Positions 1-9,185 of a stretch of DNA of 64,000 bases are shown here, piece after piece (within the stretch, counting starts at the first letter, position 1; every line of letters starts with the position of its first letter). The stretch lies in NCBI GenBank assembly GCA_946811695.1, contig OX328124.1, positions 56,240,603-56,304,602 of the forward strand, in the 5' to 3' direction. The position numbers and the translations under genes are program-made. The notes beneath the pieces are model-generated. The model did not search any database. It was not told the origin of the DNA and saw only the letters and a list, made by a program, of their open reading frames with translations. The DNA comes from Gonocerus acuteangulatus (taxonomy: Eukaryota > Arthropoda > Insecta > Hemiptera > Coreidae).

Positions 1-364
1 GCGACTAGCAGGTAGGATTGGAGGTGAATGGGACTTGAGCACTAATGTCCTGAGGAGACGAAATATCGAGCGATATTAATCACAATTAATATAATTTCAT
101 GGTTTTTTGTTCGGTCAACTCCACGACACTTCACTGCCTTAGTAAATCCCGGGGCTACTTTATATTGAGACGTCTTGATAGAGAAGAAAGATGGCTGGTG
201 CTGGATAAGGATTGGGATCTTGTATTAGGATGATTGATAAATAAATTACACGATTTTATACGTAGAATATTCCTTGCACGCGACACTTTCAGAAAAATGA
301 ACGCACAATTTGTTATGACTGCACATATATATTTTTAAATTCAAGTCTCCAATTTGAAGTATGA

Positions 365-575
365 AGGAGTCATGCTTTTTCAAATTGGGGACCTGGTGGT
401 CGTAAGCATTCCTTGGCTATGGTCGTGGAAATAAGGTGGTGCATTTGCATCGCAAAAGCAAAAGGCATCAGCCCGATCCTGGCTAGGAAATGGTCGTAAC
501 CTATGGATAACCCGTCCTAAAATTCTGTGCCAATTATAAATGGACTTTAAAGTTCAAATAAATAAATAATTTTTT
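365..575 (+). repeat. SINE copy, family B (tRNA-like head)
   Basis: It shares the body of the better copies at 27,800 and 48,905: a segment reading GGCATCAGCCC-ATCCTGGCTAG, then AACCTATGGATAACCCGTCCTAAAA, then ATAAATGGACTTTAAA. The head is strongly diverged. This family ends in an A/T-rich tail of ATAAATGNACNTTAAA type. Confidence 0.65.
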
Positions 576-1202
576 TTTTCAAATGAGTTATTGTTGGATG
601 ATAAATAATATAAGATAAGATATAAATATAATATTTGATTAATATTAGCGAAACTTTAGTCAAAAAATTTGTTTTTACATTTCGTTTAAAACCAAATTAA
701 TAAATATGTATGGATGTAATCTTCAATTAAAATTGCTAAATAATAAACTAATAAAATAAAAATATAATTAGAAAAAAACGAATAAAAATTGCAATAAAAC
801 AATAAAAGCCGTTTCCTAAAAATGGATACAAAGAAAATATTCTAAATTGAGACTCTTTATATTAATTTCTTAAACTTCTTGTGTTCCGAGTGGCAGCAAG
901 TTTGTCCGACCGCTAGACCCTATTTGACATACAGTGCTTTTGGCTCGCGATCAAAAGTCCGACCTACTTATCTGATTCCCTGAGTCAGTAAACGTTCGAA
1001 TTCTAGGAGGCATCTGGGTACACCATTTTCGCGTACTTGACAAGCAAGCAGTTAACAAGACGCGAAAAGAAAACCTGGTTGAACGAAGAGAATAACTATC
1101 CTAAATATGATAGTCGTCTTCACGCAGGCATAAATAAGCATATCCTGAAGTGGGTAGTTTAAAACTCCTCCCTGAAGAATGTGTTGTAAATAATCTATTT
1201 AA

Positions 1203-1380
1203 GGAGCCCCAATGACCGTGAGTGTTAGGGCGTGAGCATTTAACACTCCTGTGGGGTGGTGGCTTTTCTTTGGGAAAAAGAAAAGGCATCAACCCTATTC
1301 TGGCTAGAAAAGAATGGTAATCAATACAGAACTAGTCCTAAAATTCGTAGGTAAGTATCGTTAAACTTTAAATCAATAAT
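1203..1380 (+). repeat. SINE copy, family B
   Basis: The head reads like a weak tRNA box A (ACCGTGAGTGTTAGGGCGTGAGC). It is followed by the shared body GGCATCAACCCTATTCTGGCTAG and the shared end with CGTTAAACTTTAAA. The copy is old: the segment matching CCTATAGATAACCCG is eroded. Confidence 0.6.
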
Positions 1381-2412
1381 CTATTTAAAAACAAAATAAC
1401 ACGAATAGTTTTGCACTTTTATATTTAATATGGACAACAGACTCGATTATTAATTTTGCTCTGGAAAATGTTTTTTACAAAAAAAGTTTCTCATTGGGTG
1501 AGCATGAAATCTATTGATATTCGTCGTTTAAGTTAACGGCGCAGGTCGAATTTCGTTGCAATGTAACAAACATTTCTGCTGTTTGGAGGATATTAGTAAT
1601 TTGTGTACGCAGTAAACCACCTCTTCAGATTGTTCGATTTTCCTGGTTAATTGTTTGTACAGCTATACACTTAGTCTCCTGGTTTATGTGGAATTCATTT
1701 TCTTAAACGTCGAATTCTGGTTTTTCAACTAATTCATTTCTTATTAATAATTTTTTTCTTTTACATTCAATGGTTTCCCTGCTTAGTTCGTCCTTTTTCA
1801 AGGACAGCATTTAACGGTAATTGTAATTATTAAGGCTTGAAAGAAATATTTTATCCAGTGATAAGTGTTCAGAGTCCAGATATTCAGTGCTTTACAAAAC
1901 AAAGTTCTGTGTGGGAGCTCGTGGGCTTTATTTTAATCCTGGACATTCATAGAATACTTTTTGAAATAATCATCCTAAGATATCACATATCCATGATCAA
2001 ATTTGTTGGTTCATTGACTAAAAAATGTTACAAGTGAAAAAAAAAAAAAATTCTTATGTAATCTAGCAAAGAATTAGTGACCACATCAGGAGTTGTCGGT
2101 TTCCTTGTAATACAAATCTCGCTTTCTATCAGGAAGGCCTCAAGTTACTCTTCAAGTATTCTTAAAAGAAAAAGTTGTGGTTCTGGAAGAAAAAAAAAAA
2201 ACGAAGTAATTATTTAATTCCAAAACTAGTATGACGAAAAATGACCAGCGAACATATGTTTTTCATTCCTAAAGGGAAGAGTGAAACCCGCAAAGCAGAA
2301 AAATAAATACTTTTGTGATCAGTTTGTAGAAGTACCAAGGTACAGAGTAGTAAGCCTTATATTCATTAAGAAATAATCATAAAAAAAGTCAGTAGAATAG
2401 AAATGATTCGAG

Positions 2413-2643
2413 ATGGATGAGAATCAGCCCTTATTAGTTGACAAAGAAAAGAAATCCATTTACGAAAAGTATATTCCCTATTTCCGTAGAAATTATAATG
2501 TTCAAGATTGGGAGGTAATTTGTCTTCTCTATGCTGTAAGAGGTTCCATGCCTTCTTTTATCCAAAATGTCTTTAAAAGATCCGTTATAAAATACGACTA
2601 CGAATCTCTCGCACGTTTCACCCTGAAGGACTCAATTAGCGTT
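2413..2643 (+). CDS. Possible first coding exon of an unrecognised gene
   Basis: An open frame starts with MDENQPLLVDKEKK and runs 77 codons to a consensus donor (GTT followed by GTGAGT at 2644). Without splicing it would stop after 84 residues at 2665. A second possible donor (GAG/GTAATT) lies at 2514/2515. The N-terminal acidic dileucine motif (ENQPLL) resembles endolysosomal sorting signals of membrane transporters, which is only suggestive. Base composition is less AT-biased than the flanks and the codons look plausible. No in-frame continuation was found, so this may be an isolated exon, a relic, or chance. I do not recognise the family. Confidence 0.35.
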
Positions 2644-2665
2644 GTGAGTCCCTACCTACACAGTT

Positions 2666-3046
2666 GAATAAAAGAATAAATGAATAATGCATATGAAACT
2701 AGAATGAAAATAAGAAACATCAGAATTACATTGACAAAAAAAATTAATAAAATAAATCTCATGAAACCAATTGATGGCGTTTGAATAGGCCGGAAGCTTA
2801 TTATCATTCCAAGTGGAATAAATTGTGTGCAGAAAATTTAAAAAAATAAAAAATATATAATACAATATTCCTTAAAATGATAACAAAGCTGTCGCCGAAT
2901 GTGGTTATCCATCAGTTGTACATGACTGCTTTTCATTCATTAAGTATTTAATATAAAATTGCAACACTATTTATCACTTTGTAATTTTATTGTACCAGAA
3001 GGTCAAAACACATTTACAACAGACTTTTCTTGAAGAATCATTGTTT
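2666..3046. other. Intergenic, nothing recognised
   Basis: AT-rich spacer between the putative exon and the Helitron-like element. The minus-strand open frame at 2656-2865 is low complexity and unsupported. Confidence 0.5.
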
Positions 3047-3181
3047 TTAGCGCGGTTCCTCCCTCCCCCATAGGGAGGAACCCCGCTTATAAGGTTGATC
3101 TCACGACGCAATCCGGAAGTGCCGACTAGAAAATTTGCGTTTCAGAATCCCTAGAGACCGAAAACGATAGTGGTTAAAATT

Positions 3182-3183
<2 letters not shown>

Positions 3184-3228
<45 letters not shown>
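3184..3228. repeat. (TA)n microsatellite inside H1
   Basis: Uninterrupted TA dinucleotides. The tract sits at the same internal position, between GTTCAAATTTG-like and TGTCTGTTCGC-like sequence, in H1, H2 and H3, so it is part of the element design. Confidence 0.95.
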
Positions 3229-3231
<3 letters not shown>

Positions 3232-4590
3232 TGTTCGCTCTGTAGCTCCCAGACGAATGGTCCGATTTTGATGAAATTTGGTACATAAATCTGTCGTCCA
3301 ATTTGAAAGGTCAAGTTCGTTAACCAGCAAAATCCGCCCACTGGAAGATGGCGTTTGGGGCGAAATTCGCGCAAAAAAATCGTAACGCTTACGTTTTTGA
3401 GTTCATAAGCTTGTAAGTATTCGGTTTATATGCTTCTTGGGCTAGGAAACCGAATGAAACCATTTTCAAGGCGATATCTTTAACCGTTTTCGAGAAAATT
3501 GGAAAAATAGTTTTTGAATACCGTTTTTGGTTTGGGTACTTAGAATCGTGGGATTCAGTTGAAACATTTTCTGCATGTTCTACTTTCATTAAAACTAATA
3601 TGTTGAAATTTTGGTTGCGTTTGGAGTTAAGGAAGGGTTAGAATAAAATATTTTATTAACAGATATAAAAAAGTTTTGTTAACTTTGTATACTTTCCTTA
3701 ATATCTCGAAAAAGGTTGGGAATTTGGGAAACGGAAGAATACCATTAGAAAGCTTCCTAAATGCTCTACAAAAAAGGTTCTAATGAAAGTTTTGATTAGG
3801 CGATGTCAATCGGAGAAATGAGTGCTTAAAACATTAAAGTAATTAATTTCGCTTATTCGAACTGTTCTTTTTGTCTTTGATTTTGATACGTAAAATTATG
3901 GGATTCAGTTGAAACATTTTCTGCATGTTTGAATTTCATCAACACTAATATGTTAAAATTTTGGTTACGTTTGGAGCTAAGGAAGGATTAGAATAAAATA
4001 TTTTATTAACAGACATGAAATGTTTTGGGAACTTCGTATACATTCCCTAATATCTCGAAGACGGTTAGGAATATCGGTAAACGGAGGGTTACCATGCGAA
4101 AGCTTACTAAATGTTCTACAAAAAAGATTCTGAAACAATTTTTGATTACGCGATGTCAATCGGAGAAATACGTGCATAAACTTTGAAGTAATTAATTTCG
4201 TTTATTTAAACGGTTCTTCTTGTTTGTTTTTATTCCTTGTTCTCTTTTCATTTCTTATAGTAGGATTAAAATAATGAAAAGTTTTTGGCACTTCGTATAC
4301 TTTCATTAATATCTCGAAAACGGTTGAAAATCTTGGGAAGCGAACGGTTACCATTCGAAAGCTTACTAAATGGTCTACAAAAAAAAAATTCTGAATAAAG
4401 TTTTGAATAAGCGATGTCAATTGGAGAAATAAGTGCTTATACTTTGAAGTAATTGATTTCGTTTATTCGAACGGTTCTTTTTGTCTGTTTTTATTCCTTG
4501 TTATTCTTCAATTACTTAAAGTTGGATAATGTATTTGACAATAAAACAGATTAATTAAAATAAGAAAAACAATTCATTGCTAGAAATATA

Positions 4591-4710
4591 TCAGGCTGTA
4601 CCGTATGAAATGTCCGTTTTGGATTTGCCGATTTCCTTCAAATGATTTGAAACTGTCGAGGCTCCTACTCCGAGTTCTTTGGCATTTTCCCTAGTGTTTG
4701 TAATTGCTTA
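4591..4710 (-). pseudogene. mariner-like transposase HTH fragment
   Basis: On the minus strand one frame reads TRENAKELGVGASTVSNHL followed by KEIGKSKTD and a stop shortly after. This matches the pattern of the second helix-turn-helix of mariner transposases (R-x-x-A-x-x-L-x-V-x-x-S-T-V-x-x-H-L-K-x-I-G-K). Only about 35 residues are present and no catalytic domain follows. It is a relic carried inside the tandem unit of H1. Confidence 0.6.
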
Positions 4711-5695
4711 TAGTAGTCAAATGTATTTGTCAATAAAACAGGACACGTATAATTAGAAACAATATTCAACTTCACACAGATACTATGAGGGAATAGAGAG
4801 TCCGTTCACTGCCTGTGGGTCCACAAAAAATGTACCTGCTACGAGTTAATCCTCAAGAGTTGTAAATATACCCCAGGTATCTGCCGACGCAAATACAAAG
4901 CCTAGTTTGGTTTTGGTACTTACAATCATGGGATTCAGTTAAAACATTTTTTGCTTGTTTGAATTTCATCAAAACTAACATGTTAAACTTTTGGTTAAGG
5001 AAGGGTTAGAATAAAATATTTTATGAAGAGACATGAAAAGTTTTGGGAACTTCGTTTACTTTCATTAATATCTCGAACGCGGTTGGGAAATTATGATAAG
5101 TGTATAGAAACTATTTGAAAGCTTTCTAAATTCTCTACAAAAAAAGATTCTGAAACAATTTTTTATTAGGTGATCTCGATCGAAGAAATTAGTGCTTAAA
5201 ACTTCAAATACGTCTGTTTAGCTCTTATGAACGGTTTTTGTCGTTCCTTTTCTAATTTTTGTCTCTTTCCCTTAGTTTTTTATTGCTATTTATTTTTGTA
5301 ATTTTTTATGTTACGAAAATGTATTTGTGTGTAAAACAGGATAGGTAAAATGAGACCCATTTTCTGTTGCTAAAAATAATGAAAAGTTTTTGGCATTTCG
5401 TATACTTTCATTAATATCTCGAAAACGGTTGAAAATCTTGGGAAGCGAACGGTTACCATTCGAAAGCTTACTAAATGGTCTACAAAAAAAAAATTCTGAA
5501 TAAAGTTTTGAATAAGCGATGTCAATTGGAGAAATAAGTGCTCATACTTTGAAGTAATTGATTTCGTTTATTCGAACGGTTCTTTTTGTCTGTTTTTATT
5601 CCTTGTTATTTTTCAATTACTTAAAGTTGGATAATGTATTTGACAATAAAACAGATTAATTAAAATAAGAAAAACAATTCATTGCTAGAAATATA

Positions 5696-5815
5696 TCAGG
5701 CTGTACCGTATGAAATGTCCGTTTTGGATTTGCCGATTTCCTTCAAATGACTTGAAACTGTCGAGGCTCCTACTCCGAGTTCTTTGGCATTTTCCCTAGT
5801 GTTTGTAATTGCTTA
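5696..5815 (-). pseudogene. Second copy of the mariner-like HTH fragment
   Basis: This is the counterpart of the fragment at 4591-4710, displaced by exactly 1105 bp in the tandem array, with the same reading frame and stop. One G/A difference lies upstream of the helix-turn-helix. Confidence 0.6.
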
Positions 5816-7184
5816 TAGTAGTCAAATGTATTTGTCAATAAAACAGGACACGTATAATTAGAAACAATATTCAACTTCACACAGATACTATGAGGGAATA
5901 GAGAGTCCGTTCACTGCCTGTGGGTCCACAAAAAATGTACCTGCTACGAGTTAATCCTCAAGAGTTGTAAATATACCCCAGGTATCTGCCGACACAAATA
6001 CAAAGCCTAGTTTGGTTTTGGTACTTACAATCATGGGATTCAGTTAAAACATTTTTTGCTTGTTTGAATTTCATCAAAACTAACATGTTAAACTTTTGGT
6101 TAAGGAAGGGTTAGAATAAAATATTTTATGAAGAGACATGAAAAGTTTTGGGAACTTCGTTTACTTTCATTAATATCTCGAACGCGGTTGGGAAATTATG
6201 ATAAGTGTATAGAAACTATTTGGAAGCTTTCTATATTCTCTACAAAAAAAGATTCTGAAACAATTTTTTATTAGGTGATCTCGATCGAAGAAATTAGTGC
6301 TTAAAACTTCAAATACGTCTGTTTAGCTCTTATGAACGGTTTTTTGTCGTTCCTTTTCTAATTTTTGTCTCTTTCCCTTAGTTTTTTATTGCTATTTATT
6401 TTTGTAATTTTTTATGTTACGAAAATGTATTTGTGTGTAAAACAGGATAGGTAAAATGAGACCCATTTTCTGTTGCTAAAAATAATGAAAAGTTTTTGGC
6501 ATTTCGTATACTTTCATTAATATCTGGAAAACGGTTGAAAATCTTGGGAAGCGAACGGTTACCATTCGAAAGCTTACTAAATGGTCTACAAAAAAAAATT
6601 CTGAATAAAGTTTTGAATAAGCGATGTCAATTGGAGAAATAAGTGCTTATACTTTGAAGTAATTGATTTCGTTTATTCGAACAGTTCTTTTTGTCTGTTT
6701 TTATTCCTTGTTATTTTTTAATTACTTAAAGTTGGATAATGTATTTGACAATAAAACAGATTAAGTAAAATAAGAAAAACAATTCATTGTTAGAAATACA
6801 GCTTGCCAAGAGAAAGACATTCGATGACGTCTTTTGAATAATTTCAATTGACTTTATTCTGTTGGTTTTTTATTTTATTTTTTAATTGATTTTATTTGTA
6901 GAATTATTACTATAGTAGACGAACACAAGAAACTGTGAAAATTTTTGATATTTTTCAATGCATTGAAACGTACTAAATAGGTATCTCTTGAAGAGGATTC
7001 TGGGGTCTGGCGGACCCGACCAGGTAAAGTCATAAAGCCCTTTGAACAAAGGGCGAACCAAATATTATCTGTTTCTATTCTAAGCTTTTCAAAAGGGATA
7101 TGAACGGAACCGCGCTAAAATGATGGAGTTCCTGCGAGTTGGACTTTTTTCTTGCGTTACATGTTTTTTTTTTTTCCTTGAAGT

Positions 7185-7505
7185 TTAAAGGCCAGTCAAC
7201 CACTATTGGGTCATTTGTGCCTCCTGGTCGGTCTGTTGGTAGTATCGAAAGCGGAAACAGAGCCCGACGGCCAGCGGAAGGCGGACCCAGCCAAGGTCGA
7301 GTAGAGTCCCCCGTGCCAGTTCTACCTTAGTGGCCCGCATCTGGTGACTGGCTGCTAGGTCTATGATAGAAGGTGTGCTTGCTGGTGCCAGGGCAACCAA
7401 ACCTTCACAGACCGCATGGGGGGGGCACGTCCTCAACCCCAACCAAGCCCATCGCTCCCGCCGACCCACGCGCCCCGCCCCCGCCCCGAACGCCACCAAC
7501 AGTTA
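7185..7505. other. GC-rich island of unknown origin
   Basis: About 300 bp of markedly GC-rich sequence stands out from AT-rich surroundings just beyond the end of H1. It contains runs such as GGGGGGG and CCCGCCCCCGCCCCG. Open frames exist on both strands (7203-7499 minus, 7373-7558 plus) but they follow from the composition, and neither contains a recognisable domain. It could be a retrotransposon 5' region, a promoter-like island, or imported DNA. Confidence 0.5.
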
Positions 7506-7789
7506 AAACAAAAATATGTTTAACGAAATTTTGGATAGTTAATGTATTAATAATTTAAAGTTAATCAATTAATAATAGAATACAGTTCTTTTTTTTAAGA
7601 GAATAATATTTTTTACGCTAGCTTTAGAAAATTAGTTATTAATTACATAAATATTTAGTTCTACATATATTTAGAGAATATTAAGTGGAAATGTTTATAG
7701 GAATTTATTTAAAAAGCCAATACACTTTATAATAATCGTTCATTAGGTAAATGATTTGACTTTATGATAAAGTACATCTAAACCCAGCG
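7506..7789. other. AT-rich stretch downstream of the retrotransposon ORF
   Basis: This lies on the 3' side of the minus-strand retrotransposon and may hold its 3' UTR. I could not place the end of the element or a poly-A tail. Confidence 0.4.
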
Positions 7790-9070
7790 CTAAATTTTGT
7801 TTTTCAAATTGGTTTTATCAAGAAAGGAAAAAAGGTTAGACAGATGGACCGAATTATTGCCTAGTAGCTCTCTAAGATGTATCGGGAGACTCAGTCGAAC
7901 TCGCTCGTCTTCATATGTCCTACACTCCGTCAGGATATGCTTTACAGTGAGGGACACGCCGCAAACCTCGCACTCCGGAGGCTCCCCCCTCTCCATGAGA
8001 TAGCCGTGCGTCAGTCTTGTGTGGCCTATCCGTAATCTTGAGAGGATCACTGATTCCCTCCTGTTATCCCGCTCCGAACTAGTCCACTTACTCACTTCAT
8101 CCTTAATTTCCCTGAGTTTATCTCCCAATTCCATATGAATCCATTCTCTTTGCCAAATCCTTATTGCTTCAGACTTAACTACAGAATTAATGTCGCTTAT
8201 AGAAGCGTTTTTTGCTAGCTCATCAACCATTGAATTTTCTTTAATGTCACAATGACCAGGGATCCAGACGAAATTAATTTTGAACATATTTTTATTCAAT
8301 TCGTTAATACTGTATAGAATGTCAGAAACCATACTATCATGGGTGTAAATATTCTGTAAACTAATTATAGATGATAATGAGTCAGTACAAATAATGACAT
8401 TAGGATGGCTAGGTGGAATAATATTTAATGCTTTTTTAATTGCTAATAGTTCGGCGGAAAAACTGGAACAATGAGGTGAGAGGGAAAACAAGTATTTTCG
8501 TCCTTCGCAGAGGGCGGCAGCTCCCACACCATTAGCACTTTTCGACCCATCTGTATATATGTACGTGGAAGGAGGCATACTTGCTTTAATTTTATTTAAC
8601 TCTGCAGAGTACAAATATGGCGGAGTTTCTTTTTTTATGTATTTAGTAAGTGTTAAGTTAATACGGGGAGGTATAAGAGTCCAAGGCGGAATTTGAAGAG
8701 TTGAAGAAATTAAAATCTTTTCGTATTTTAAATTTAATTTTGATGGAAACAATTCAGCTCTAGCGGGGAAGGGTGCTTTATTATAGGCCATGTAATCGTT
8801 CTCCCAGTTAGTTTCCAAAATAATGTTATTAAGAGGATGATGAGGTTGAGACTTGACAGTTAGATAATATTTAGTTGTTAGAATTTCTCTCCTGTACTTG
8901 AGAGGCAGTTCTCCGGCATCTACTAGCAGACTTGGGGCTGGACTGAAGCGAAAGGCCCCCGTAGCTACTCTTATCCCAGAATGGTGTACGGGATCAAGCA
9001 TCTGAAGTGCGCCTGAAGAGAACCGTACATAAACGAGAGTGTATACGTACACGTGAAACATGTAGCGCAT
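7790..9070 (-). pseudogene. 5'-truncated non-LTR retrotransposon: RT thumb, RNase H, zinc knuckle
   Basis: The 426-codon frame begins inside a palindrome, so its ATG is not the true start. Residues ~12-60 (LVYVRF...ALQMLDPVHHSGIR...GAFRFSP) match the end of the reverse transcriptase domain of jockey/I-type elements. A complete RNase H domain follows. Its acidic residues are visible in YTDGSK, SAELLAIKKAL, CTDSLSS and the final VDELAK, next to WIPGHCD. A C-x2-C-x(8)-H-x4-C knuckle follows (CEVCGVSLTVKHILTEC). These order and motifs are known for RNase H-bearing non-LTR clades. Endonuclease, ORF1 and the RT catalytic core are missing. The visible frame is intact, so the insertion is fairly young. 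Confidence 0.88.
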
Positions 9071-9185
9071 CTGAAGAATACGAGGGCTCGCTGGGTCAGC
9101 GAGCCCTCGTATTCTTCAGATGCGCTACATGTTTCACGTGTACGTATAAACTCTCGTTTATGTACGGTTCTCTTCAGGCGCACTT
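9005..9185. repeat. Near-perfect palindrome, 89-bp arms, 3-nt loop
   Basis: Arms 9005-9093 and 9097-9185 are reverse complements except for about one base, around a GGT centre (GCTCGCTG-GGT-CAGCGAGC). The proximal arm is the continuation of the retrotransposon RT frame, so the distal arm is an inverted copy of the truncated 5' end of the element. Confidence 0.92.

Larger units (their letters stand above)
1..2412. other. Gene-free flank with two SINE remnants
   Basis: No coding region is supported here. The stretch is AT-rich, with two degraded SINE copies (about 365-575 and 1203-1380) and short A or T runs. The open frames at 1101-1292 and 1837-2037 show no recognisable protein features. Confidence 0.6.
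4271..6800. repeat. 1.1 kb tandem repeat, two full units plus a partial third
   Basis: The sequence ATAATGAAAAGTTTTTGGCA starts at 4271, 5376 and 6482, giving unit lengths of 1105 and 1106 bp. The units differ at very few sites (for example C/T in the phrase GGCACTTCG versus GGCATTTCG, and G/A in GCCGACGCAAA versus GCCGACACAAA). The third unit stops near 6800, where it rejoins sequence shared with H3. The amplification lies within H1 and looks recent. Confidence 0.9.
3047..7143 (-). mobile_element. Helitron-like (Helentron/HINE-type) non-autonomous element H1
   Basis: Read on the minus strand, it begins TCCAACTCGCAGGAACTC. A subterminal AGCGCGGTTCC follows shortly after. It ends with a hairpin (GCGGTTCC...GGAACCGC, at 3050-3090) and then the terminal CTAA at 3047-3050. 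Between these are a TA microsatellite (3184-3228) and several kilobases of short diverged internal repeats. This set of features (5' TC, subterminal inverted repeats, microsatellite, 3' hairpin plus CTRR) is what is known for Helitrons and HINE/DINE-1 elements. No Rep/helicase coding was seen, so it is non-autonomous. It is twice the length of H2 because of an internal 1.1 kb tandem repeat. A relationship to Helentrons is inferred. Confidence 0.7.

Noticed and set aside
7203..7499. 98-codon frame in the GC-rich island
   Set aside because: Open frames on both strands are expected from the composition; no conserved motif.
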